A model generated the notes under the pieces. That model did not search any database. It saw only the letters and a list, made by a program, of their open reading frames with translations, and was not told where the DNA came from. This document shows positions 9,995 to 21,493 of a DNA stretch of 64,000 nt, piece by piece; position 1 is the stretch's first letter, and each line of letters opens with the position of its first letter. The position numbers and the translations under genes are program-made. Origin of the DNA: Taxillus chinensis (taxonomy: Eukaryota > Streptophyta > Magnoliopsida > Santalales > Loranthaceae); contig CM042085.1 in assembly GCA_023512835.1 (NCBI GenBank), forward strand, positions 34,444,312-34,508,311. Direction: 5' to 3'.

Positions 9995-12330
9995 ATGGCC
10001 GAAGAAAGCAAGATGCTATTCAACACTCGCCTTAACTCCGGAGGTGCACAGGAGCCCATCCCGAATCAAAGCAAGCGGTGAAAATGTTGACCCACCTCAA
10101 CCCTGCTGCCGCCGCTTCTCAACCACGGAGTTCGGCTTTACTTTAACGAAACCGCCAGAATTCACACCTGAGCTTTTCTCCCAAGTGGAAAGCTCGCATG
10201 AAGATGTTTATGGTATGCCATGATCATCTTATGTGGCCATGTCTTCATTAGGAGATTCCAATTCCGATGACCATCGGAGAACATGGAGTTAGGAGGCCAA
10301 AGACAGATCTTGAACATACCAACGATGAAAGAGCCTGGCAATGCGCTAGTGAAAAGGCTCGGCTTATGTTACATCGTCTTTGGATTCGAGGCTTTCCTGG
10401 ACGTCCAGGGCTGCACGACACCAAAAGCTGTTTGGGACAAACTGACAATCCTCTATGAGGGAGTCAATCCCAGGATACGAGAATGTGATCGCACTCTCAG
10501 TACAGAACTTTGAGAGTTTTAATCATAAACCGGGCGAATCATTTGAAAGCATCTATCGGAGATTCGGCAAGCTCATTCTTGAGTCGAAGGATCACAATGA
10601 GCACTATTCTCAATCTCGGATCAATGACAAGTTCTTTCGCTCCTTGCCGGATCGCTACTACTCCAAACAACTCTAGATGCAATCGGACAAAAGCGCGGTA
10701 TGTTCCCCTTGAAGAAGCGTATGGAGAGCTGCGGACTCACGAAGTCAGGTTTAAGTACTCGACGGGGATGAGAAAATAGCTCGGAAAGAAAAGGGGGTAG
10801 CTCTCAAAGCTGCGGAATGTCTAAACATATCGAGGAATGATGATACGGACGTGTCTCGAGAATTCTCGATTCGACGAGGAGGAGGAGATAGCCCTTCTTG
10901 TCAAATCCTTTGGCGATTCCTACGGAAAAGCAGAAAAGGGTTCGGAAGACGCTCATCATCATCGTTCCAAAGGAAGGAGCGACCGGAGTCCAGTTCCCAA
11001 GAATGCTTCAACCGTGGGAAAACCGGTCACCTGGGCCAAGGAATGCAGGTCCAAATCAAAAGTGGCCGAGAAAAGTGACAAGGTAACTCCTCGCCGCTCC
11101 ACCTTAGACAACAAGCAAGAGCAAGAGGAAGGCGCTCGTGACAAAATACATGAGTGGCTCGGAAGAAGAGGAGGAATCCTCGGATGATGAGCCAATCACT
11201 AAGCTTCGAACGTCCGCCCTCATAGCAAATATCGAGGTACCTTCTATCTCGAGCTCCTGAGTAAATTAGAATCTCTTACTACCGCATGTGAACATGAAAA
11301 GAATGAGAGACTAATAATTACTCAAATGTACAAAGATATGGAAAGTCGGAATAAACGTCTTGAATTTACTATTAATAGACTCGAAAAGGACATCACCGAC
11401 TTCGAGAGGAAAAGAAGCTTGGTATCACGATCTAAGAGCTGAAAATCATTTGTTAAATACCAATCTCTCAGGCCTAAAAGTTATAGTAAAAAGACTCGAA
11501 AATGAATCTGGAACAGGAAAAGGAAATAAATCGTAAGTGGCTAAAATCCGGGAAATAGCCTCTACCTTTAGGACCGATCCTGACGACATCCGAGTCAAAC
11601 CTGGCCTAGGTTCCGAACCATCAACTTCCATAGCTCAAGCTACCGAGTGTCCTCCGGATTTCACTCCTAAACTAACCAACTTATATCCTGTTAGTACATC
11701 TAAACCGTTAGATGGTTTCATTTCGGTGGCACCATAGTTTATAACCGTGGAGTCGAGGTCATGCACGCACATCCCAAGGCAAGAAGCACCCGTAACTAAA
11801 GATGAAGGGAAGGCTGCTGCAGTTAAAGCCAAAACTGTAGCACCCAAAAAGAAAGACAAGGCTAAGGCCGATGCATCTAGGGCCAAGAGCGCGTCACCCA
11901 AACGCAATGGATTAGGCCACAGAGGAACAGAGTAGAAAGTCGTAAAATCCGAGAGACCTGTATCCCCTGTTTGTACTTCACATTATAGTGTCTGTTCCAT
12001 CTGTAGGGAAATAGGTCATTATCACTATGAATGTTGGAGTTTATCCGATAACCGGATTTGTAATCGGTTTCATATCAATAAAGATCAGTTAAACAAAAAG
12101 GGTTCTTCGAGCAAAACAAAATCTAAACCTCGAAAGAGTATCTCACCCAAGAAAACCCAAATAAAAGAGGTAGCTGAAACTAACAAGCTAAAGTCAACTT
12201 GGAGAGCTAAAAGTTCTAGCAAAATCAAATCCGTAAATGTTGACAATCTTCTTGCTCTCTCTAACCGCCTGAAACAAGTTTGGGCACCAAAAGTGTAAAC
12301 TTGTTGTCTTTCAGGAGCATCTCTGGAATG
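9995..12330 (+). pseudogene. A gag (UBN2-type, two zinc knuckles)
   Basis: The start ATG at 9995 gives MAEESKMLFNTRL, shared in part with E and C. The conserved core reads AVWDKLTILYEG (about 10430-10465), FNHKPGESFESIYRRFGKLI (about 10520-10578) and FFRSLPDRYYSKQL (about 10630-10673), typical of UBN2/DUF4219 copia Gag. Knuckle 1 at 11001-11046 has lost one Cys (CFNRGKTGH). Knuckle 2 at about 11993-12037 is intact (CSICREIGHYHYEC). Between them is a charged, probably coiled-coil region (11270-11540). Lys/Ser-rich basic segments follow each knuckle. Several frameshifts. Confidence 0.75.
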
Positions 12331-12339
12331 CATTGCCGG

Positions 12340-13870
12340 ATCACTTGAAGTTAAAGATCAATAAAAGCAAGTGGATCCATGATAGTGGATGCTCCGGACA
12401 TATGACAGTGATCAGACTCTGCTTGTGAAGTTAATGATAAACAAGGTCCATCCGTTTCATATGGCGACAACGTGCAAAGGTAAGGCTGTCGGGTATGACA
12501 CTTTAACTAACGGCCGTGTATCAATCACTAAAGTTGCACTAGTCGAAGGTTTAAAGCATAATTTCTTTGAGTGTCGATAATTTATGTGACAAAGGATTTC
12601 TTTCTTTCCTTTCGTCCAACACCAGTCAGAAGAGAAAACTTATCCTGGAGATGTTAAGTTATCTGGATCAAGAGATGGGGACATATACTCAAGTGGTCTT
12701 AAGAAATAATTCTTCTGACCTGATGCTTCCTCACGAAAGCATCGAGATGAAGATAGTTGGCTATGGCACAAGCGATACGCACATTTAAACTTTAAGACTT
12801 TGTCTAAATTAGCGTCACTTGATCTTGTCACTGGTCTACCCAAACTCAAGTTCTCCAAAACTCTCTCTCGAGAATGCCAACCGGGCAAACAGACCAAACA
12901 TAGCTTTAAGAGCAAATCGGTTAATTCAATAATCGCTCCTCTACAACTTCTTCATATGGACTTATGTGGTCCTATATCTGTTCCGTCACTAGCTGGTGCG
13001 AGATATACCCTAGTGGTTATCGATGATTTCACCAGATACATATGGGTGATGTTCCTAAAAACAAAGGATCAAACTTTTGAGCATCTAGTAAATCTCTTCG
13101 ACTGGATAAGCAACTCACAAGGACCGAGCATTAAATGCATGGAGTGATCATGGTACGAATTTGATTTTTCGAAATGAGATCATATTGTTCGAACAGGGCA
13201 TACAACATGACTTCTCTGCTCCCGTAACCCCACAACAAAATGGGGTAGCCGAGCACAAGAATCGTACTTTAGTTAAGGTTGGTAGATCCATGTTAGCAGG
13301 GGGCAACGCTTCCTCTCGGCCTATGGGCTGAAGCCGTGTCCACTGCCCGCTATGTTTAGAAGCAGAACTCTAATAAATAAATCTACCATGAAAACACCCT
13401 ATGAGATGTGGAGAGGACGAAAACCTTCAATTTCACATTTCGGGGCTTTTGGGTGTACTTGCTATATCTTGATAAATGGCAAAGAGACCCGGAATAAATT
13501 TGAACCAAAATCTGATGATGGGATTTTTGTTGGGTACTCACTACATAGCAAGGCTTATCGGGTCTTCAATAGAAAATTTTTTAAAGTTGAAGAATCTATC
13601 CATGTGACTTTTGATGAAGCTAATCTTGATTGGTCAAAAGTCGGTTCTTCAAGTTCTAATGTGCAGGTCATGGACAACAACGTCGATTATTCGAAGTTTA
13701 TGAATGTTCCGTTACACATCCCGACCAATCACGTGGCATCAGCGAGACACGAAGAAATTATATGGATGATGCTACGGATGACTCGGACTCCGAACTACCA
13801 TTTAGCTCCGGACATACTCCTACGGATACCCAAAATTCCGGAGCACCTTCAAGTCCGTCTGGACAGTTAA
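12340..13870 (+). pseudogene. A pol: protease and integrase
   Basis: The protease active site is WIHDSGCSGHMT near 12373-12408 (Asp-Ser-Gly). The GAG-pre-integrase part follows with LCDKGF and the Cys pair in ECQPGKQTKHSF (about 12870-12905). The integrase core starts LHMDLCGPI (about 12950), continues VVIDDFTRYIWV (about 13015) and TPQQNGVAEHKNRTL (about 13228-13272), giving Asp and Glu landmarks. The C-terminal part FVGYSLHSKAYRVFNRK (about 13528-13578) is the usual copia integrase tail. Frameshifts separate these blocks. Confidence 0.85.
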
Positions 13871-14089
13871 CACCGAAAGAAACAAGTGTTGAAGAACCTT
13901 CTAGTTCAACCGTACCTTCTAATACGGAAACAACTAGTCCAGGTGAAGCTCAACCAATGGATACAACCCAACCACCTAACTGGAAGAGCTTCAAATTGTT
14001 CAAGATCATCCATCACATGCACAAAATTAGGATGGATTCGAAACCATCCCTCGGATCAAGAGCGACCACCTCCAACATGAGTCTTCACT

Positions 14090-15635
14090 CGTGTTTTCTA
14101 TCTCAAATAGAACCAAAGGTGGTAGATGAAGCTCTTCGGGATTCAAATTGGATAAGCCATGCAAGACGAGTGAATCAATTTAAGAGAAATAATGTGTGGA
14201 CCTTAGTACCAAGGCCCAAGTCTCAGCAAGTCATTGGCGTTAAATGGGTGTTCGAACAAGCTTGATACGGATGGAATAGTAATCGGAACAAAGCCAGACC
14301 TGGTGCTTAAAGGGTATTGTCAAGAAGAAGGAATAAATTATGATGAGACCTTTGCTCCAGTAGCAAGACTTGAGGCAATCCGAATGTTTTTGGCGTATGC
14401 TTCATATGAAAACCTCATAGTTTATCAAATGGACGTCAAGAGCGCATTCTGAATGGAGATCTTCAAGAGGAGGTGTACGTTGAACAACCTCCCGGCTTCA
14501 TTGAACCTAAAGCGGGACATCTTGTCTACAAGCTTCGGAAAGCTTTATATGGTTTGAAGCAAGCTCCAAGAGCTCCGGTACGACACCGCATCGGAATTCC
14601 TACTTGATCACAACTTCCAAAAGGGGAAGATAAACACCACCTTATTTCTACGAAAAGAGAAAGGACACACTCGATCGTACAAATATACGTGGATGATATC
14701 ATTTTCGGATCAACGAATCCGAAGCTTTGTGAAGAGTTTGCTAAGTTGATGACGGGCAAGTTTGAGATGAACATGATGGGAGAACCGTCCTACTTCCTTG
14801 GAATAGAAGTCAAACAATTAAAGGAAGGAATCTTCATTAACCAAGCTAAGTACACTCGCGATCTTATTAAGAAGTTTGGTATGGAAGGTTCATCTCCCGT
14901 CAAAACTCCCATGCTGTCGGTGCCAAGTTAGATCCGGATGCCGATGGCATATCCGTAAATGTGACTGACTACGAGAGGGATGATCGGATCCTTCTTCGTA
15001 TCTTACGACAAGTCGCCCGTACATTATGTTTGCAACTTGCGTATCGCGCACGATACCAGGCGAATCCCAAGGAGTCACATATGCTTCATGTAAAACGGAT
15101 ATTAAGGTATCTCAAGGGAACGATGAATTTGGGACTCGGTACCCAAAGGAGTCCAACTTCACCTTATCCGGGATACTTTGATGCCGACTTCGATGGATGT
15201 CGCATCGACAGGAAAAGCACAAGCGGTACGTGTCGGGTTCTAGGAAATAGATTGATCTCATGGTTCGAAGAAGCCAGGAATTCCGTATCAGCCTCTACTA
15301 CGAGGCGGAATATATAGCTGCCGGAAGTTGCCGCGCATGACTACTTTGGATGCAAAGTCAACTTATCGACTACGGTTTCAACATGTCATCTATTCCACTC
15401 TACCGTGACAACACTAGTGCAATTGCCATCAGCAACAATCCCTGTCATGCATCCTAAGACGAAGCACATTGAGGTCAGGTATCACTTCATACGCGATCAT
15501 GTTCTCAAAAGCATATTTCACCGGAACATGTTGCTATCGAAGATCAATTAGCAGACATACTTACAAAGCCCCTACCACGATGCGAGGTTCTCTCAACTAC
15601 TCTTCCAATTAGGTATGCTTGACTTCTCCGCATAG
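14090..15635 (+). pseudogene. A pol: reverse transcriptase and RNase H
   Basis: Landmarks in order are VIGVKWVF (14232), YDETFAPVARLEAIR (14339), [10 protein letters not shown] (14419), [12 protein letters not shown] (14540), the catalytic YVDDIIFGSTNPKLCEEF (about 14685-14738), YFLGIEVKQLKEGIFINQAKY (14793) and HVKRILRYLKGTMNLGL (about 15088). RNase H residues are DADF (about 15181), ISWF (15257) and AIAISNN. The ORF ends at the stop 15633-15635 after LGML. The YVDD active site is intact, but indels interrupt the frame at least five times. Confidence 0.85.
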
Positions 15636-17014
15636 CTTCACATTTGAATTACCCAATAGTATATTTACTCTCAGAACATGCATTGTACGTTCATCGAAAG
15701 TAGTAGAGACTTCATCGACCAGATTCTTGATCATACTTACATGTTTAACGGCTTCATGCTTCGATATTAATCTCAAGCTCATATTGGGAGGATGCTTGCG
15801 TTTCCGACTGAAGTCATTTAAGCTAACATGACTAAAGCTTATATGATTTACCTCTTCTGGTTTCATGATCTTAATTTCCATTAATCACCACATGACAAAT
15901 GCATGTTCATTTAGATTACTCTATTAACATGCATAGTTGAAGAAGTGAAATGGGTTAGCTCGGAATGCCTGGTGGATGAATACTCAATTACAATCAGTTG
16001 GCTTCAAGTATAGTTTTCTCATAAGATAGATAGTGCTTGAATTCTACAAAACGGAAATGTCAATCGAGAGGATTGCACAATCCCACGGGGAGAAAATGCT
16101 TTATATATTCTTCAAGTAATACCCCCCGTATATGTCTCATGACCTCTTTCCTGGCTGTCGTCTATTTGAGGGGGAGCTTTTCATTGAGAGGATTAAATGA
16201 TCTACGGGGAGCAATAATGAACCCCTCATATGTCTCGGATACTCCCTCCTCTAAACTTTTACTCCCGGATCTCGATGGACATCTTGTTTAAATCGGAAAA
16301 GTGGCATGCTTGGATGTATTTTCTTCTTCAACTATACATTTTAATTGGCTAATCACCGCTTACTTTTGACATGTATTTTCAGTTCATTTCTTCGTTTAGC
16401 TACGAGTTTAGATTCTCTTTGCAACCAGTATCGATCAATCTAGTCCATAGTCTTGGATCCAAGTGTTGTGGTACTTCTCGTCTCTTCGACTTATTATGGC
16501 AAAGGAATCTACTTCACTCTCTCGCCGAACCAGGTATACTACGGACACGATCCTACTTTTTCATCCGGATACTCTTCCTCGACTATTATTTACCCTGGAT
16601 GATTGTCGGTTCATTCCTCGGGACTCGACACGGTCTAATCGCGACGATCCAAGTCTTCCCATATGTCGCGTGCTTTTGAGGAGGAATCATGATGATTCAT
16701 TAAATGCAAATCTCGGGATACACACACACGTCTCGGATGGCAACCAACTGTTACACTTACTTAGTCATGCGGCCTCCACGACATCGTTTCATTCGGAGGC
16801 GCATCGATATCCGGACTCATGACATCACCTGTCAAGCGGGTCCCTATCTCACTCGCACATTCCTAGGCCCGCCGACATTTGCGGACTCGGTCTTATATGT
16901 TCTCGATCATTCTGCACAAGACGAGTATTGCTCATTTCAAATCCCTAAACCTCTCGTTGCTCCTTCCATCACCAAGACATCACCTTTCCTCTTGTCCTTC
17001 AAATTTCCTTTGCA
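15636..17014 (+). promoter_or_regulatory. A spacer between pol and extra ORF, candidate internal promoter
   Basis: A non-coding 1.4-kb spacer that keeps blocks shared with B and C. Two purine-rich blocks, at 16056-16099 and 16168-16220, carry the pattern GAGAGGATT, GATCTACGGGGAG. A CGGCCTCCACGACAT block lies at 16769-16786, TGACATCACC near 16824, and a TATA-like TTATATGT at 16893-16900, about 120 bp before the extra-ORF ATG. A CT-rich leader with CCCTAAACC follows, like a plant 5' UTR. B and C show the same order and distances. Confidence 0.55.
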
Positions 17015-19710
17015 ATGGCACCCGAATCTCTTTCCGGCGTTAATCCTGGCCATCCGGTTGATTGGAATGTTGTTTCTAATCCTCGGATTGGTTTTTCCAG
17101 CTTCGCCCTCTCCTTGAAGCCTCGCATATACTCTACCTGATCTCCCAATCCCGTCGATCTTCTTATCGACGACATTCTTGAGTATTACCAATGGATTTGC
17201 TGCACCACCGATTCCATAACCTCTTATGTCCGCGGTGAATCCATCATCATCACTCGGCGTTCTCGCGCCGCTCTCCACCTACCTCTTGGTGAACCACGGC
17301 GCCTGGGATGCCGATCAATGGCGGCTTCTATGGGTTGCACACACAAAGGCAAGGAATACAAGGTGAAATCCTTCCAAGGTCGCTATCGATGTATGGCAAC
17401 CATCTTGAGTCGATGCTATCTGCCTCGTACATCAGCCCTCGACTCCGTTCCGTACAACCTTCTCCTGGCCATGTATGGCATTTTTGAAGGTCTTCCGATG
17501 GATTGGGGGATGTTCTTGTTTCGGTTACTTCTGAGAATAGTTCTAAGAACCATTCCTTGGGCGCATCCTCGGCATTGTCTTCCGGCATCTTAATCCGGCC
17601 CATTTCGCTAGATATGATGCGGTTCCACTCCCTCCGGCTTATTACCTTCGTTATCTTACGCCGGATGGGAACATGACCGCCCGCCGACCATCTGCAGCTC
17701 TCCGCATACTTCCCGCCTCCGAACAACAAGGCGATTCAGTTGGTGACCCCTCCGATGCCCAAGCCCCCGACGTCGCTTCTGCACCCCGATCCTCCCGGAT
17801 TCGGTCTTTCAAAGCACCCTCTCATTCTCGGGCCTCCCGGCCAAGCGTCCGTGCCAAACCGTCCGAGGTCAGGGGCCATCTCGGCGCAGTGCTTCTAAAG
17901 TTGTTTCCTCGGCCCCCTCTGCTGCCGATGTCACCACTCCTTCCACCTCTACTATTGCCCCCGGTTGATACCGTTGTTCTTGTCGCCCACTGGCGATGTC
18001 CCGGCCTCTTCTCCAGGAAGCCCCTTTGCCTCCCTACCTCGACCCCGAGATTATCTTGCCCATCTCACCACCGACACCTTAACGGACCTTTGGCTCTGTT
18101 TCAACCTAGCCCATACCTCCTCCATTCCGACATCGATCTCCGGGTGTTTTACACACGCATACCCAATCCCCAGAGACCATGATCATCGGAACTTGGACCA
18201 AGGCTTTCTTACGCCGGCCGCCATTCCCGATGTGCCGTTCCCCTACACCCTCCCGGCCTAGTCCCCTGCTGCACGGAGTCCTTCCCCTGCTAAGGTGGAC
18301 CCTCTTCTCCTACTGCCGTGATTCCCGTGGTTGACTTATCTGGTCAAACGGGTCCATTGCTCTGGATGCCTCCAATGCTCGGATGCCTCCGATGCTCGCT
18401 GCCTCCGATGCTCCGGATGCTCCTGGCTGCTGCGATACTCTGCCCATTCCTGCGCAATGCACTCTGCTCTCTGTTCATGCGGGGGAGTCCTCCAAAGCTC
18501 GGAGTTGGTCCTTGGGCGTGCCTCTTTTGGCACGGTCCACTCCCTGTGCTTTTCGCCCAGGTAGACCGACACGCCCAAGCTCAAAGCGCCCAAATTTCCG
18601 CCATCGCTGCCAAAGTTGATGCCCTCGGCGCCCAACTCCTCTCCGCTCTCACCGACTCCTCCACTTCCATGGAGCAAAAAATGGATCTTGTCGCCACATC
18701 CGTCCATTCATTGTCTACCTCCTTCGCGGATCGGCGCACACGATGGCTCGTCCTCCTATTGCTTCCGGCGATCCGCCAAACCGGGGGAGAAAGTGTCGTC
18801 GATCCGTCTACTCCTTCTACCCCACAACCATCTCTCGGACCGAGAAGCGGCCTGCCCCCGGTGCTTCAGGGAGTTCAAATTCCCAAACGAAGCCGCTTCT
18901 CTCAACCAACCTCCTCTACGTAGCTCCGGCTCCTCCTCCATCCTCCTCCTCGCAAGGTGATACCTTCCTCCCATCATATGCGGAGTTTGACCCTTCCGAT
19001 GCGGATGGAAGCCATGCAAGCAATGAAATCCTATACCGTGTCTTCTGGCGAGAGAAGATGTCTTTCGAAATGTACCCTTTCTCCCCGGCCGACATTCGGA
19101 CTCTTTGTTCGGAGAAAGGACTCTTTACTATAGAAGACATTGACAACTTCTTGAGAGACGCTAAAATGGAGATGAGGCTGTTTCCATCTCTCTACAAGGA
19201 TGGGCACTTGTTTGACGTTGCCGTGTTGGAATGAAGGCTATCTTCCTAGTGTGGATCTAATTCAGTCCTTCATCGACGGCCCTCTTGAGGATAGCAAGCC
19301 ATGGAAAACTCTCTCAACTATCCTCATTCCAGTAACGGATCATGTCGCCACACTTCATGATGGCTTGTCTTCATGATTCGATCAAGCAAATGATTCTCAT
19401 TGATTCTCATCAGATTGTGGAGCACTTCGTTAGAAAGAATCAATTGGAACCTCCGTGTCTCAGGCTGATGAAGCTATGAAGAAAGCTGGATTATATGAAG
19501 AGTTGGGCATCACACCCCTAACGTCCATCGAGAAACTCAAGGCGACATTCGGGGGCAAGAAGCAAGTGCCACAACGCCGGATGGAGATAGCTGCGGAGCC
19601 TTTGTCCGTCACTTCATCAAGTCATTCTTAACTATGGACAAATATTGAAGCCAACACACCACCTTTACGATGAAGCGGACAATGGAGCTTAGAGAGAAAG
19701 ACAGAACTAT
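17015..19710 (+). pseudogene. A extra ORF with Ulp1/C48-like protease domain
   Basis: Lies in the env position. The ATG at 17015 gives MAPESLSGVNPGHPVDW, matching B and C starts. The N-terminal third resembles plant transposon-associated proteins of the Transposase_32/plant-mobile type. A Pro/Ser-rich linker follows, then a heptad-like segment (QISAIAAKVDALGAQLLSAL, about 18585-18650) and a C-terminal domain with FSPADIRTLCSEKGLF (19081). Candidate catalytic residues are His 19351-19353, Asp 19402-19404 (17 codons later) and Cys 19592-19594 in DGDSCGAF. This matches the Ulp1/SENP His-Asp-Cys order and spacing. I see no signal peptide or membrane segment, so it does not look like an envelope protein. 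Frameshifted. The function, possibly deSUMOylation, is inference. Confidence 0.65.
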
Positions 19711-19876
19711 GATCTTAAGTATAGTAAGCCTTATGTTCCTTAGCGAAAATCTTGTATTAAGGCTGAATTGTACTTAGTTGCTATTAAATGAAATTGGTTG
19801 TGATGTATATTCGTATGTTATCTTTTTCCACTACTTACCAGATCAGATTACAAAGGGTTTGGGCATATCCACAATC

Positions 19877-19886
19877 GGGGGGAGAT
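19877..19886 (+). promoter_or_regulatory. A polypurine tract
   Basis: CGGGGGGAGAT-like run directly before the 3' LTR start TGTTGGATC. The C and D equivalents read GGGGAGAT in the same position. Confidence 0.75.
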
Positions 19887-21240
19887 TGTTGGATCAAACC
19901 CGAATTTGGATAATCTTGATAAAGCCTTATGTAATTTGATCTCGAGATCTCTTGTGTTTATTTGATCGTTGCAAAAGATATGTTACTAGTCCGGAAATAC
20001 ACTCGTGAGAGCAAAGCTAAGGACAGGATACATAATCTGATCCAGGACAAGAGTGAGTGTCAAACACTTGGTAAATAACCAAGTCACCAATACATACGGA
20101 ATAAGGGACATTCATGCGGACTAAGTACAAATGTGGAATAAGGACCCGAGTCTTATTTGACACGGAGTAAGGAAATTAGATGCGGAATAAGGAAATTAGA
20201 TGCGGAGTAAGGAATCCGGACAACTTTCTCATACGGAGTAAGGAAGCTTAAGTACGGAGTAAACACTCCGATCCCTTAGACTCGCCTGGAGTAAGGAACT
20301 TACATACGGAGTAAGGAACTTACATACGGAGTAAGGAACTTACATACGGAGTAAGAAATTTTACATACGGAGTAAAGGAACTTACATACGGAGTAAGAAA
20401 CTTACATACGGAGTAAGGAACTTACATACGGAGTAAGGAACTTACATACGGAGTAAGGAATTTACATACGGAGTAAGGAACTTATACGCGAGTAAGGAAG
20501 CGCCGACACGGACTAAGGATTCCAGTACCAAATAGATACGGAGTAAGCAATCACTAACACGGAGTAAGATTCCGAGCTTCATTAGTTACGGAGTAAGGAA
20601 AATTACATCGGACCAAGAAGATTTGCTTCAACTCAACCGCATTCAAAGTTATCAACTCGTGGCGTCCCGATGTAAGACAAATTTATTGAGAACCTGAAGA
20701 ATCTTACACGTGGATCATCCGGATTTGTGGACACAACCTTAATTGTATTTAGGAACTCACAAACGCACTTATACTCTTCAAACCCAAGATCTTGAGCTCC
20801 ACAAACCCACAGCGGTCAAAGGCAGAGAAATTACCGAGGGATAGTTAGTCTTTGAACGCATTCCGGAACTACAAGTTCCAAGGTTGTCTCTTAGGAATGG
20901 TTGTATAAATATTCATACTTGTATTTTTGAAAAGGTGTGAGTGTGAGACCAAAATGTGCATTAGTTAAGAAAAGACTAATTTTGTGTATGCACAAGCGTT
21001 TTAAATCTTAAGAGATAGAATTTGGCTAGTGTGTGAGTTCATTTGTAAGCGAGTGTAAGAGAGTGTCGCTTTTTTTGTTGTATTTATCTTGTGATAATAA
21101 AACAAAATACTTCCACTATCTGGTTATCTTCCACAGTGATTCTATCACCTAACTAGATAAGTGTTTGTGTCTTAAGAGAAAGAAAAGAGTTTTGATAAGA
21201 GCCTATTCACCCCCCCCCCTTTAGGCTCCAAGGGACCATC
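19887..21240 (+). repeat. A 3' LTR
   Basis: Starts TGTTGGATCAAACCC and ends GGGACCATC just before the target duplication GAGGC. It carries the same array (20094-20605), G-box (20707-20713), TATA (20904) and terminal C-run hairpin as the 5' copy. Differences from the 5' LTR are mostly one-base indels. Confidence 0.85.
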
Positions 21241-21493
21241 GAGGCTAGCGTGTGAGTATATTGTAAACGAGTGTTAAAGAGTTGTTAAGTAGGTCCTAAA
21301 AGCTTTAAAGCTTTAGTTTGCTTCCATGTTGTTGTACTTATCATACTGATAATAAAATAAAATACTTCGACTATCCTGGTTATCTTCCGCATTGATTCTA
21401 TCTTTTAACCAGATAAGTATTGTGCCAAAGAGTTAGAAAAGAGTTTCGATAAGAGCCTATTCACCCCCCCCTCTAGGCTCCAAGGGACCAACA
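21241..21493 (+). repeat. B 5' LTR, right fragment
   Basis: Continues the LTR interrupted by A: GAGGCTAGCGTGTGAG, AATAAAATAAAATACTTCGACTATC, the hairpin GAGCCTA/TAGGCTC around a C-run (about 21447-21480) and the end GGGACCAACA at 21493. The next base is already integrase coding sequence, so the primer-binding site is absent. Confidence 0.75.

Larger units (their letters stand above)
8632..21240 (+). mobile_element. Ty1/copia element A (Sirevirus-like), near complete
   Basis: A 12.6-kb element with two LTRs of about 1.3 kb, primer-binding site, gag, pol (protease, integrase, reverse transcriptase, RNase H), a 1.4-kb spacer, an extra ORF in the env position, polypurine tract and 3' LTR. The pol order with integrase before reverse transcriptase defines Ty1/copia. 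The zinc-knuckle Gag, the YVDDIIFGSTNP motif, the initiator tRNA-Met primer site and the extra 3' ORF point to the Sirevirus/Maximus lineage (inference). The LTRs are close to each other, with many single-base indels. All ORFs are broken. Confidence 0.85.

Noticed and set aside
17015..19710. Extra ORF as a retroviral-type envelope gene
   Set aside because: Position fits, but I see no signal peptide, transmembrane segment or fusion-type region. The C-terminal motifs fit a cysteine protease better.
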